Shown here: in pieces, positions 26,731 to 35,806 of the stretch
Layout: each line of letters begins with the position of its first letter
Numbering within the stretch: position 1 is the stretch's first letter
Origin: VYFG01 sp965248685
GTDB lineage: Bacteria; Pseudomonadota; Gammaproteobacteria; Arenicellales; Poriferihabitantaceae
Reading direction: 5' to 3'
Length of the DNA stretch: 64,000 nt
Assembly: GCA_965248685.1 (NCBI GenBank)
Contig: CBDFKC010000003.1
Span: 2,790,001-2,854,000, forward strand
Notes under the pieces: model-generated
The model's input: only the letters and a program-made list of their open reading frames with translations
What the model was told of the DNA's origin: nothing
The model's database searches: none
Translations under genes and position numbers: made by a program

Positions 26731-27933
26731 CTATTCCTCAACGATCTGCTTCAAATACCACTGAATAAAATTGGTAACAAATGATTCAGTTTGGGCCAGC
26801 GGACCTGGCTGGTAGAAATTTGAGTTAACTCCTTTTTGATTATTCAGGATAATTTTTTTATCGGCTTCGGTCGTTACAGTCCAAAGCCAGGTCAAGTCGT
26901 CTAGACGATAGTCTTTGTCTTTAACAGCGTTCTGTTCTACCAGCCAGACAATTTCCATGTCGGTTGTTTGGACGCCGGTTGGCAGGAACCGATACAGAAC
27001 CGCATGATCAGGGTACAAAATTGCATACGTGGCAGGGCCCATTTGAACGTCAGCGGCGCCGCCACCAGGTTGTTTAATTTGGCCAAGCAAAGGCGCAACT
27101 ACATCGCCACTTTTACTCCCGGTAACGTAACCCTCATACAGCGCACTGCGATTATAGAAATACTGGACTGAGTCCAACCCATCCGGGTTGGAACAGTCCA
27201 CCGAGGTCAATTCGAAGCCAAGCCGCTGCGATTGTTCAAGCATTGCAGGCCGCAGTCTTTCGTAGTCTTCTGGTGAATTCAGTGCGTGGGAGCAGGAATA
27301 CTCGGCATGGGCAGGGGCGCAGTGGTAGCATTCCATAAAATTTTCGATGGCAAGTTTCCAGTTGGCATCCACACTAAAAGTTGCCTGGTGGGCAACTCGA
27401 GTGTTTTCCAGTTGGTAGATACTAAACGCCGATTCCATGGGCTTGAATGCAGTGTTCAAATCTGGGGCGTTCGGATCGAGGTTGATAAAGATTAGTCCCT
27501 GAAAAACACTGACGCCAGTCGGCTTCAATCCAAAATCCTCTCGTTTGAAATCATCCGGCATGTGGCGCCTGGAGCGTAACTGGCCATCCAAACCATAGGT
27601 CCATGCATGATAGGGGCAGACAAAAGTGCTGACTTTGCCACTGGCCTCGAGGCATACTCGGGACCCACGATGCCGACAAACATTGATAAATGCTCTAACC
27701 TGGTCGGTTTTATCCCGGGTCACGATAACGGATTCTTCGGCGAAATCTACCGTAAAATATTGTCCGGGCTGAGCTATTTGACTGATATGACCGGCGTAGA
27801 TCCATCTTCGATAAAATATTTTTTCGAGATCATTTTGATAAACAAACTGTTCCCGATAAAAATCGGCTGGGAGCGAATACCCAGATTGATATTCAGCGAC
27901 TAATTTACTGAGGTCGGGGATTACACTGTTCAT
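26731..27933 (-). CDS. Rieske non-heme iron oxygenase, large subunit
   Basis: A 400-residue ring-hydroxylating-type oxygenase alpha subunit. The Rieske cluster ligands are Cys86-x-His88 and Cys106-x2-His109. The catalytic iron site follows NWKLAIENFMECYHC with His204 and His209. The closest functional image is the stachydrine/glycine-betaine demethylase type rather than aromatic dioxygenases, because no beta subunit gene is present and the partner is a flavoprotein. It starts one base after the stop of the trimethylamine-dehydrogenase-like gene, so the two are translated from one mRNA. In proline-betaine degradation a Rieske demethylase is likewise paired with an FMN/FAD demethylase. The actual substrate is an inference. 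Confidence 0.9.
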   Translation of the reverse strand: MNSVIPDLSKLVAEYQSGYSLPADFYREQFVYQNDLEKIFYRRWIYAGHISQIAQPGQYFTVDFAEESVIVTRDKTDQVRAFINVCRHRGSRVCLEASGKVSTFVCPYHAWTYGLDGQLRSRRHMPDDFKREDFGLKPTGVSVFQGLIFINLDPNAPDLNTAFKPMESAFSIYQLENTRVAHQATFSVDANWKLAIENFMECYHCAPAHAEYSCSHALNSPEDYERLRPAMLEQSQRLGFELTSVDCSNPDGLDSVQYFYNRSALYEGYVTGSKSGDVVAPLLGQIKQPGGGAADVQMGPATYAILYPDHAVLYRFLPTGVQTTDMEIVWLVEQNAVKDKDYRLDDLTWLWTVTTEADKKIILNNQKGVNSNFYQPGPLAQTESFVTNFIQWYLKQIVEE

Positions 27934-27934
27934 T

Positions 27935-30070
27935 TTATCCCACCTGCGGTTGGTAATTTTCTCTTAAAAATCCATAACTTTGATCGACCGGGTTGTCAAG
28001 TTGACGGGCATACATGTGTCCAGAATATACCGCTGCTGCAATAATCCCCGGAGCTCGGCAATCACCGATCGCATCGACAGATTTTATCCCATGATCTTTT
28101 AATTCGGTCCGGCTTTTCAGCCCATCGGTTAGATCCTGATGGGGGATTCTGGCGGTTACGGGAACCAGAGATTCGCTTTCAAAAAAAATAGGGTTGCCAG
28201 TGTAGAGGCACTGCAAAGTGATACCAGCGGGACTGACCGCCTGGATTATATGGTTACAGATAATATTTACCCCAAGCTCTAATAATCGCCCATGCACCCG
28301 GCCGGACTCCAGGGTGGCATTGGTAAAAGGTGCGACTGTAGCGGCAGAGGTGACAAACGTTACCGTGCAACCGTCTGCTATCAGCTTTTCAGCGATAACG
28401 TTTGCCATATAGTAATAGTCGTCGTCATAAACCACGACATGGCCGCTGACACGCTCGCCCCGTAGAATACGGTCGACCGAAACAACTTTCGATTGATCGA
28501 TTGTAGTGGTGGCCTGCAATATACTACGGCCGACACAGTCGGTACGCCAACTGGAACCTGTTGCAATAACCACGCGCTCAAAACCAAATTCCAATATCTC
28601 TGATACTCCCATTTCACTTTGCAGATACGTATCGACATTGGGTTTTTGAGTCAGCATATAAACTCGGTGATCGATGACGCGTTTCCATTCCGATAGTCCG
28701 GGCAACTGGGATTCGAGGTTCAATCTTCCGCCCATGGCGTGGCTTTTTTCCGCCAGCACTACTGAATATCCTCTCTTCGATAAAGCCAGGGTGCATTCGA
28801 GCCCGGCGGGCCCGGCACCTATAACTAGAATATTGTCGCTTGACGCAGCAGACGCGATGTTTTCCGGATGCCAGCCTTTACGAAACTCTTCCCCCATTGT
28901 TGGATTTTGGGTACAACGAATGGGAACAGAATAATAATCCCCCGTGGTGCAAATATTACAACCTATGCATTCTCGGATTTCGTCTTCCCGACCTTGCTTT
29001 ATCTTGTTAGGTAAAAACGGATCTGCAATTGATGGCCGTGCGGCACCGATGAAATCGACGATGCCTCGTTTTATCTGGGATACCATGGTATCCGGAGAAG
29101 TAAAGCGACCGACCCCGACCACGGGTTTGCTGGTTACTTGCTTGACAAAGCTGATGAATTTTTCCTGATGGCCAGCTTCACCGAACCGAGACGTTTTTGA
29201 GTCATGACTCCAGTCAGAAATATTAACGTCCCATAGGTCGGGCAATTCAGCCAACATTTCTACCACTTCTCGTCCTTCCTTATCATAGTGTAGTTGATCA
29301 TCGTCGAATTCATGCACCGCAAAACGCAATGCGATCGCACAAGTATCGCCTACAGCATCTTTAGTATCCTCCAATACTTCACGCAATAGCCGTACCCGGT
29401 TTTCCAGGCTGCCGCCGTATTCGTCGGAACGTTGATTGTAGCGGGACTGCAGAAAATGACTGAGTATCGGTCCATTATGACCGGCGTATACATATACGAT
29501 ATCGTATTCAGCGCGCTTTGCCCGAATTGCCGCGTCGCGGTACCAACCACGTAGTTGCCTGATATCGCGCTTCGACATGGCCTCAGTTTGAACTGGATCC
29601 TCCCAGGCGCCGATGCCACCGGAAGGAGACAATGGCGGCGTTCTACTTAGGCGATTACCGGTCTGCAGGCCGGTATGAACTAATTGGATACCGGCGAGAG
29701 CATTATGAGCATGCACTTTCTCGGTCATCAACAGATGGGTGGGTAGATCGCTGTCATCCCACAATCGCATTTCGGTAAATCCGGAGAGGTCTGAACTGGG
29801 ATGAATTTCGCATTCTTCGGTACATACGACGCCCCAACCACCCTCCGCTTTCATGCCGCGCATATGCGCCATGGTCTGGGGCCACCGATGACCCGAACCG
29901 TTGCAATGGGGAACCTGATAAAAACGATTCTTTGCGGTCTTGGGCCCAATTTTAACCGGGTCAAATAATATGGAATAGCGGGAATCTGTCACGGTTTGCA
30001 ATTTGCCTGGAAAATTGGGTTTGTTGAGGATTAACTGAGTCGGGGAGTATAAGGCTCTTGTCTTATGCAC
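27935..30070 (-). CDS. trimethylamine dehydrogenase-like FMN/[4Fe-4S]/FAD oxidoreductase
   Basis: The protein has an N-terminal old-yellow-enzyme barrel, an iron-sulfur motif and a C-terminal NAD(P)/FAD-type two-domain region. In FYQVPHCNGSG, Cys56 matches the cysteine that binds FMN covalently in trimethylamine dehydrogenase. CIGCNICTTG, with a later IRC, supplies four cysteines for a [4Fe-4S] cluster. Around the substrate pocket the aromatic residues of trimethylamine dehydrogenase are only partly kept, suggesting another secondary or tertiary amine, for example N-methylproline. The frame opens at a GTG (30070), but a GTG at 29992 gives the usual short N-terminus. It heads a two-gene operon with the Rieske oxygenase. 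Confidence 0.9.
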   Translation of the reverse strand: MHKTRALYSPTQLILNKPNFPGKLQTVTDSRYSILFDPVKIGPKTAKNRFYQVPHCNGSGHRWPQTMAHMRGMKAEGGWGVVCTEECEIHPSSDLSGFTEMRLWDDSDLPTHLLMTEKVHAHNALAGIQLVHTGLQTGNRLSRTPPLSPSGGIGAWEDPVQTEAMSKRDIRQLRGWYRDAAIRAKRAEYDIVYVYAGHNGPILSHFLQSRYNQRSDEYGGSLENRVRLLREVLEDTKDAVGDTCAIALRFAVHEFDDDQLHYDKEGREVVEMLAELPDLWDVNISDWSHDSKTSRFGEAGHQEKFISFVKQVTSKPVVGVGRFTSPDTMVSQIKRGIVDFIGAARPSIADPFLPNKIKQGREDEIRECIGCNICTTGDYYSVPIRCTQNPTMGEEFRKGWHPENIASAASSDNILVIGAGPAGLECTLALSKRGYSVVLAEKSHAMGGRLNLESQLPGLSEWKRVIDHRVYMLTQKPNVDTYLQSEMGVSEILEFGFERVVIATGSSWRTDCVGRSILQATTTIDQSKVVSVDRILRGERVSGHVVVYDDDYYYMANVIAEKLIADGCTVTFVTSAATVAPFTNATLESGRVHGRLLELGVNIICNHIIQAVSPAGITLQCLYTGNPIFFESESLVPVTARIPHQDLTDGLKSRTELKDHGIKSVDAIGDCRAPGIIAAAVYSGHMYARQLDNPVDQSYGFLRENYQPQVG

Positions 30071-30181
30071 TACAATAATCTTTAAAGACGATGAATTATG
30101 CCGAAATAAAAAGACTCATGGTAAAACAGGAATGCGCCCCGGTGATCGCGCCCATCAACTTTCTACGAATTATCTAGGCTA

Positions 30182-32002
30182 ATGAGGCATTTCAGATGGG
30201 TATTGTTGGGAAGGTTGTTGGTTGTGGCCGGGACTTTGGTTTTAAGTCCGGTGCAAGCCAGGGGAACTTATGCCATGGTGCCCCGTGGGGAAATTGCGAC
30301 TTCGTTGACCCTGGATCATCCTGCAACCGAAAAGTTAACAATATCAAAATATGCCAGCGAGTCAAATAATTCAGGTCGTGGATACTCTTTATTCGACGAA
30401 TTGTTTGCGGTGAATGATAATGAAGGGATTGAATATAGTATTCCTTATCCATTTCAGGAAGTTGTTGCAACCCTCGAAAGTACTTTGGGTGACTCGATCA
30501 ATGGTGGTGGCAACCGGGTTCGATCGGTAATGATACCGCTTGGTCGTTGTATTAATCGTTACGCCGGTGGACCAGATTATTTTGCTAACCCACGTATCGT
30601 GGTTGCGGTAGATACTGAACATAATGGAACTGACATCCGCGACCTGCCATATTATAAAGACAGGATTTTTATTGGATACCAGGAAAAAACCAACTCCATG
30701 GAAATCATCAGCTATAACGAAATTGCTGGCCGTTTCGATTTTCAGCGAGTGCAAAATTATGGCGATGACACCGAGCCAGTGGTTACCAATGTGACGGATG
30801 ACCAATGTACTGAATGTCATCAGAATAGTGGACCTATTTTTGCCCAATCGCCTTGGGATGAAACCAATAACAATCGTGATATTTTTGCTCGATTGGTTGC
30901 GGATTCGGCGGATAGCAGCATGGAACTCCCGGTATTTCAAGGTAGCGACGCTGACGAAATTGACGGCGCCACAAATCGAACCAATATGTTCGCTGTATAT
31001 CAAACATTTTGGCAGGGAGTCTGCGAAGGGAGTACGGCAGAGGATGCCATACGCTGCCGCGCCGGGCTGTTTGAAATGGTTTTATTACACCGATTGCAGG
31101 AACGAAATCGCGCATTGTCATATTCCCAGAGAGTTTATGATTACTTGCTTGTCGAGTCGATCAACGGTATTGCTAAACGCTGGCCTGACGGAGTTTCCGT
31201 GGTGAGCTCCGATATTAAGAACGAGAATCCACTGGTGATTGGTGAACTCTCTCATTTGCATTCTGCTGCTGAATTGCGGATTCCGCGCTCGGTGAAAATT
31301 CGCTGGCAGACGGATAATTTGCTTCGGGTAATTGCTGGAATAGGGCGCTTCATTTCGCTCAACGATTTACGCAGACTGGATAATCGGTTGTACCAGCTTG
31401 CGCAGAAGACAAACGCACCGCGGGTTAAATTAAAAGGCAAATGCCAGCTTAGTAGCCAGGGTAGGAAAACCACATTGGATGACCAGGTTGAACAAACCGG
31501 TGACATATCTGTTAACTGTGACGTCCGCCAGGGCAATCTTTCCAGGCCTTATTACTTTCTCGGTGATTTTACCTTCGAGGGAGGGGTTATTAGTTCCAGG
31601 CCTGTTTACAGTCCGCTCGCGTTTGGCAGCGACACTGTCATTATGGGACTGACCCATAACGGCGGTAATATAGAGGCTGATGGGGATGACTGGTTGCTAC
31701 AAGTAGCATTATATGATTCCAAGCATCGTTTTCATGCGAGATTGCCGGATGGTAGCGTTGTCGATAAAATTGATATTCGCTGGCCCCATCACAGTTCGAT
31801 CGATCATCTATTTTCTGGCAATGGCAACCTTACTGGCTCAGCTGAACTTTACTTTCAACGTGACCTGGATGCCCTTGATCAGGCAATATCCCGAATGATT
31901 GCTCTACAGGAACAGGGTGCAGGGAATTATTTTTCGGCCAAGCCATTCAGGGGAAGGAAAATGGTGGATGCGCTACTCGAACAACTCGATGATCTATTTT
32001 AA
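30182..32002 (+). CDS. large secreted protein with a single CxxCH heme-binding motif, unknown function
   Basis: I do not recognise a named family. The 606-residue protein starts with a signal peptide (WVLLGRLLVVAGTLVLSPVQARG) and has one c-type heme motif, CTECH at residues 209-213, within DDQCTECHQNSGPIFAQSPW. Conserved-looking blocks are SLFDELF (69-75), SIPYPF (86-91), VMIPLGR (116-122) and IFIGYQEKTNSMEIISYNE (162-180). All of these recur in a second protein at 62344 of this window, so they define a family with one heme site. A periplasmic electron-transfer or heme enzyme is plausible. It diverges from the trimethylamine-dehydrogenase-like operon, about 110 bp apart, and may accept electrons from it; that is a guess. 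Confidence 0.75.
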   Translation: MRHFRWVLLGRLLVVAGTLVLSPVQARGTYAMVPRGEIATSLTLDHPATEKLTISKYASESNNSGRGYSLFDELFAVNDNEGIEYSIPYPFQEVVATLESTLGDSINGGGNRVRSVMIPLGRCINRYAGGPDYFANPRIVVAVDTEHNGTDIRDLPYYKDRIFIGYQEKTNSMEIISYNEIAGRFDFQRVQNYGDDTEPVVTNVTDDQCTECHQNSGPIFAQSPWDETNNNRDIFARLVADSADSSMELPVFQGSDADEIDGATNRTNMFAVYQTFWQGVCEGSTAEDAIRCRAGLFEMVLLHRLQERNRALSYSQRVYDYLLVESINGIAKRWPDGVSVVSSDIKNENPLVIGELSHLHSAAELRIPRSVKIRWQTDNLLRVIAGIGRFISLNDLRRLDNRLYQLAQKTNAPRVKLKGKCQLSSQGRKTTLDDQVEQTGDISVNCDVRQGNLSRPYYFLGDFTFEGGVISSRPVYSPLAFGSDTVIMGLTHNGGNIEADGDDWLLQVALYDSKHRFHARLPDGSVVDKIDIRWPHHSSIDHLFSGNGNLTGSAELYFQRDLDALDQAISRMIALQEQGAGNYFSAKPFRGRKMVDALLEQLDDLF

Positions 32003-32077
32003 TGGCGATCAGGTTAGGTATAACACCCAGTCTTTGCGCGATATTTAAGTAACCAAGAATAAACCCAAAGAGTCTTA

Positions 32078-33778
32078 ATGAGTAAGTTGTCAGGTGGACA
32101 GGCTGCGGTGGAATCACTTCAAGCAGAAAATGTCGAACACGTTTTTGGACTGATTGGTTCCGCCACAATGGAACTTTTCGACGCATTGTACGATGCGAAG
32201 GAAATAAATTTTATCGGGGTTCATGATGAACGCACCGGTACCCATATGGCGGACGGCTACGCCCGGGCGAGTGGCCGTCCTGGCGTGATCCTTGCCGGCC
32301 AGAACGGTCCTGGTGCAACCAATTTAGTAACTGGACTCGGGCAGGCGGCGGCAGCCTTCTCGCCGGTTATTTCGATAGCCGGTGCTCTTTCCTCGGGACA
32401 TATTTATCGGGATGCATTCCAGGAAGTTGACCAGCAGACTTTGTTTGGACCTGTGACCAAGAAGACCTGGACCGTGACCCAAACTGAGCGGGTTCCAGAA
32501 ATGTTTCGTGAAGCCTTCAGAGTTGCAATGACTCCCCGGCGCGGGCCGGTGCAGCTCAATCTGCCGAGAAATATCTTGTCGGCAACGGCTGACTATCCGG
32601 CCTTCCAGTCACCGGATAATTACCGATCGCAGAATTTACCGGTGGCGCCAGCAAGCACTATCAGACAGGCTGTCGAACTATTACGTGAGGCCGAGCGTCC
32701 GGTACTAGTTGCTGGGGGTGGAATCAAAAATAACGCTGGGCATGAAGCAACTCTGGCATTGGCTGAAGCGCTTAATGCGCCCATTGCTACAGCCCCGGGT
32801 CATGGTGACGCGATTCCATTTGAACACCGGTTAAATGCAGGGCAGATGGGGCCCAGAGGTAACCCGGTGGCTTCTCGACTGGTCAAACAAGCCGACGTTA
32901 TTCTAGCCCTTGGAACCCGGCTTGGTTTCAATTCAACGTTTTATTCCTATGACAACATTAATCCCAAGGCGAAAATTATCCAGGTTGAATTGGAACCTAC
33001 TGCCATTGGCCGATACTTTCCAGTGGCATTGGGCATTTGGGCCGATGCACCGAGTGCGGCAATGCAAATTCGCGATTGTCTTGGTCAAGTTAGTCAAACA
33101 GCGAAAATTGAAGAGTCAGTGCAAAAGTGGACCGAAAGTTATATCGATCAGCGGACTGCCTATTTGCGGCAACGAGATGAAGAAGCTGATAGTACCTCTC
33201 ATCCAATTCAACCGTCAGGATTGTATAAAGCATTGCGGGAGTCTTTGCCAAAAGACAGCGTTATTACCATGGATGCCGGCACACTCTGCTTGCAGGCCAC
33301 TGATGCACTAAATTATTGGCAACCTTCGAGTTTGTTTACCCCACTTGATTTCGGCCTGGTGGGTTTTTCATTTGCCTGCGGCCTTGGTGCCAAACTCGCG
33401 CGACCCGAACGTCCGGTGGTTAGCTTAATGGGAGATGGCGGTTTTGGCATGACCATCTCCGAGCTCAGCACCGCCGTTCAGTATGGTATCAATAGCGTTA
33501 CCATCGTGATGAACAACCAATGCTGGGGTGCAGAAAAGGCCTACCAGCGGGATTTTTTCGACCAGCGTTACATCGGCGCCGATGTCTCCAGTCCGCCTTT
33601 CGACAAGCTTGCCGAGCTTTATGGAGCCGCGGGCTTTCGGGTTGATCGAATAGGGGAAATTGGAGAGGCAGTTCAAGCCGCTTTGGCCTGCGGTAAGCCA
33701 GCAGTGATCGATTTAGCGGTAGACCCCAAAGCGCTGTACAGCTTCCGACGGGATTCCTTTCAACACAGGGTAAAGTAA
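32078..33778 (+). CDS. ThDP-dependent enzyme related to sulfoacetaldehyde acetyltransferase/acetolactate synthase
   Basis: A 566-residue member of the acetolactate-synthase superfamily with three domains. The N-terminal pyrimidine-binding domain has a conserved glutamate in GVHDERTGTHMADGYARASGR and the strand GQNGPGATNLVTG. A central Rossmann-like domain follows. The C-terminal pyrophosphate-binding domain carries the GDGGFGM...N metal motif, ending in MNNQCWGAEKAYQRDFF. The GQNGPG and NNQxWGAEK wording resembles sulfoacetaldehyde acetyltransferase (Xsc) more than housekeeping acetolactate synthase. Assignment to Xsc is not secure, because no phosphate acetyltransferase or taurine/sulfonate gene is adjacent. 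It follows the CxxCH gene by 75 bp and is convergent with a branched-chain aminotransferase gene. Confidence 0.88.
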   Translation: MSKLSGGQAAVESLQAENVEHVFGLIGSATMELFDALYDAKEINFIGVHDERTGTHMADGYARASGRPGVILAGQNGPGATNLVTGLGQAAAAFSPVISIAGALSSGHIYRDAFQEVDQQTLFGPVTKKTWTVTQTERVPEMFREAFRVAMTPRRGPVQLNLPRNILSATADYPAFQSPDNYRSQNLPVAPASTIRQAVELLREAERPVLVAGGGIKNNAGHEATLALAEALNAPIATAPGHGDAIPFEHRLNAGQMGPRGNPVASRLVKQADVILALGTRLGFNSTFYSYDNINPKAKIIQVELEPTAIGRYFPVALGIWADAPSAAMQIRDCLGQVSQTAKIEESVQKWTESYIDQRTAYLRQRDEEADSTSHPIQPSGLYKALRESLPKDSVITMDAGTLCLQATDALNYWQPSSLFTPLDFGLVGFSFACGLGAKLARPERPVVSLMGDGGFGMTISELSTAVQYGINSVTIVMNNQCWGAEKAYQRDFFDQRYIGADVSSPPFDKLAELYGAAGFRVDRIGEIGEAVQAALACGKPAVIDLAVDPKALYSFRRDSFQHRVK

Positions 33779-33856
33779 ATAAAGTATGACAGAATCAAAA
33801 TCCCCCCCCCCCACATACCAGCGGCGACTAATCATTTACGTCAGGTCAAATGACCT

Positions 33857-34771
33857 TTAATAGACTGCGGTAATCCAGTGTCGATATTCGGCTTCCTCTC
33901 CGGTCAACACCCGGTAAAATAAATCCCCTAGTTGTCGAGTAACGGGACCCATCTTGCCGTCGCCGATAACTCGGTGATCAATACTTTTGACCGCCGCCAT
34001 CTGAACTCCGGTGCCGCAGAAGAATGCCTCGTTCGCCATATACAATTCCGAGCGGTCAATTTCCCGCTCTTCCACAGAAATCCCAAGACGGTCTCTAGCC
34101 AATTCGACCAAAGACCTGCGTACCACGCCTTCGAGCAAATTGGCGGTGATGGGAGGAGTGATTAAGGTATCATCTCTGACCATCATAAAATTGGCTGCGG
34201 TGGCCTCGGAAACATGCCCGTCTTGATTCAGTAAAATTGCTTCGTTGAATCCGCTTAACATGGCGTCACTTTTTGCCAACGAGCTATTCACATAAGTACC
34301 ATTGACCTTTCCCCTGGCGGGAATGGCGGTGTCATCCACCCTGCGCCAGCTGCTAACGCAAACGGTAATACCGTCGTTACCTGGTAGGTAACCGCCGGTG
34401 GGTTGACTGAAAATTGCGACTTTGTCCTTGGCATCATGTAGCCATACCCTGAACACCCCCTCATCTTTGTACGCAATCGGCCGGATATAAACATTCTGTT
34501 TCCAGCCCTCCCGCCGTAGCAACTCTAGAGTGAATTGTTGTAAATCTTCATTGCTGTATTCGATTACGCTGTGTAACAACTTTGCGCTATTAAGAAAACG
34601 GGTATAGTGGTCAGGCAGTCTGAAGATATACAATTGTTCGCGAGTTTCATTCCAGTATGCACGAATACCCGCAAAGCACCCTGTTCCATAGTGTAGGGTA
34701 TGGTTGGTAATGCTAATCTTGGCTTGGTCGATGGGCACGATCTCACCTTCGAAAAATGCGAGTGTTGTCAT
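33857..34771 (-). CDS. ilvE: branched-chain amino acid aminotransferase (class IV, IlvE type)
   Basis: A fold-type IV PLP enzyme of 304 residues interconverting branched-chain amino and keto acids with glutamate. Family marks are the N-terminal HYGTGCFAGIRAYWNE, the PLP lysine in RGKVNGTYVNSSLAKSDA, and the glutamate-containing GHVSEATAANFMMVRDD followed by TPPITANLLEGVVRRS. The length is normal. It may be biosynthetic, or may serve the neighbouring ThDP enzyme (an acetolactate-synthase relative), but they lie on opposite strands. Between the two genes an inverted repeat, AGGTCA-AA-TGACCT at 33843-33856, could be a weak terminator, and a run of C lies near 33802. Confidence 0.92.
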   Translation of the reverse strand: MTTLAFFEGEIVPIDQAKISITNHTLHYGTGCFAGIRAYWNETREQLYIFRLPDHYTRFLNSAKLLHSVIEYSNEDLQQFTLELLRREGWKQNVYIRPIAYKDEGVFRVWLHDAKDKVAIFSQPTGGYLPGNDGITVCVSSWRRVDDTAIPARGKVNGTYVNSSLAKSDAMLSGFNEAILLNQDGHVSEATAANFMMVRDDTLITPPITANLLEGVVRRSLVELARDRLGISVEEREIDRSELYMANEAFFCGTGVQMAAVKSIDHRVIGDGKMGPVTRQLGDLFYRVLTGEEAEYRHWITAVY

Positions 34772-34835
34772 GGCTTTATAGGGTATGTCTGGGAATTTAT
34801 ATTAAAAACGGAATGAACAGATTTGGTCGGACTGA

Positions 34836-35633
34836 TTATTCGAACGAAACCGAAACTGATCCAAGTTCGGCGAAATCTGCAGTTATCTGATCGCCGGCAA
34901 TGGCATTATAAACGTCACAGGCGGTTCCTGTGGTTACAATGTCTCCGGCTTTCAAGTATTTGCCTCGGGTTTGTAGTTGGTTGGCCAACCAGGTCATTGC
35001 GATGATCGGATCACCCAGGACATTTTTCCCACTTCCCTGAGCAAATACCTGATCGTTAACAATTAAATTTACCTTGTGTTGGGTCAGATCGATTAATTTC
35101 CAACTGTTTACCGGTTGCGCGATAACACTGGCACCATGAATGGCGTTATCAGCAATCAATGCATTTCCCCCGACCGTGGTGAAATCGTTGAAGCAATGAC
35201 TGACGATTTCAATTCCCGGCATAAAATGATCAATCAATGGTCTTATTGTTGCGCTGGTGTAAGGTGTATCGGACCGTGGTGCATCTTGTCCCATTACAAA
35301 TACAAACTCTAGTTCTACTACGCGTCTAACAAAGCTATCGGCGCCCAGGGACACACCGCTGGCATGGGTAGAGTGGCTGAAAAGGCGTCCACTAAAAGGA
35401 CCACTCACATCCAACAGATCCATCGCCATAGCATTGGTGCATGCTAATTTGTAACCACACACAGTGGCATCATGTTGTCGAGCGATCCGGGACACCAATT
35501 GGGATTGAACCCGATAGGCGTCATCCGCCGATTGGGGATCAAAATGTTTTGGTAAATTGTCGACCAGGTTGCGCTGATTGCGGTTGTTTAGCAGATACTC
35601 CGCGGCTGCTTCGATATCGATTGAGGATGTCAT
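34836..35633 (-). CDS. 2-keto-4-pentenoate hydratase family protein (MhpD/HpaH-like)
   Basis: A 265-residue member of the fumarylacetoacetase-related hydratases, which add water to 2-hydroxy-dienoates in meta-cleavage pathways or decarboxylate related oxo-acids. Typical parts are GYKLACTNAMAMDLL, the metal-binding glutamates in VELEFVFVMGQD, and the C-terminal GDIVTTGTACDV. The frame opens at 35669, but the ATG at 35633 has AGGA at the right distance and overlaps the stop of a small upstream remnant (ATGA). No aromatic ring-cleavage genes are near, so the substrate may be another oxo-acid. It is followed by the ilvE gene on the same strand after about 65 bp. Confidence 0.88.
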   Translation of the reverse strand: MTSSIDIEAAAEYLLNNRNQRNLVDNLPKHFDPQSADDAYRVQSQLVSRIARQHDATVCGYKLACTNAMAMDLLDVSGPFSGRLFSHSTHASGVSLGADSFVRRVVELEFVFVMGQDAPRSDTPYTSATIRPLIDHFMPGIEIVSHCFNDFTTVGGNALIADNAIHGASVIAQPVNSWKLIDLTQHKVNLIVNDQVFAQGSGKNVLGDPIIAMTWLANQLQTRGKYLKAGDIVTTGTACDVYNAIAGDQITADFAELGSVSVSFE

Positions 35634-35806
35634 CTCACATTCCTGCTCGCCCCTGCTCGCCGTATACATCCGGGATTGATCTGTTCCCGGGCTAACGCAA
35701 GCCCCTCGAGTATCTGATTTATCTGATCGCTACTGAATATATCCATTGGAAACAAAAAGCTGTCCCCTTGATAGTCGTTCGCGAATTTGGAATTTTCTGG
35801 GCCCAT
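35630..35806 (-). CDS. small ORF resembling the N-terminus of a phytanoyl-CoA dioxygenase (PhyH) family protein
   Basis: The 58-codon frame starts at an ATG at 35806 and stops inside the start codon of the hydratase gene. Residues 11-42 (DYQGDSFLFPMDIFSSDQIN, then QILEGLALARE) look like the opening helix and strand of PhyH-type 2-oxoglutarate oxygenases, which typically read YxxDGFLFPxDVLSxEE. The rest of such a protein, including all iron ligands, is missing and the last dozen codons are arginine-rich and unrelated. It is probably the stub of a deleted oxygenase gene now serving only as a translated leader for the hydratase. It may be non-functional. Confidence 0.45.
   Translation of the reverse strand: MGPENSKFANDYQGDSFLFPMDIFSSDQINQILEGLALAREQINPGCIRRAGASRNVR

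Noticed and set aside
33795..33812. Run of C between the ThDP and ilvE genes, and run of G near 47461
   Set aside because: Simple homopolymer runs without repeat structure; possible sequencing artefacts rather than features.
33843..33856. Inverted repeat AGGTCA-AA-TGACCT as a terminator
   Set aside because: The loop is only two bases and no T-run of useful length follows, so it is mentioned only with the ilvE gene.
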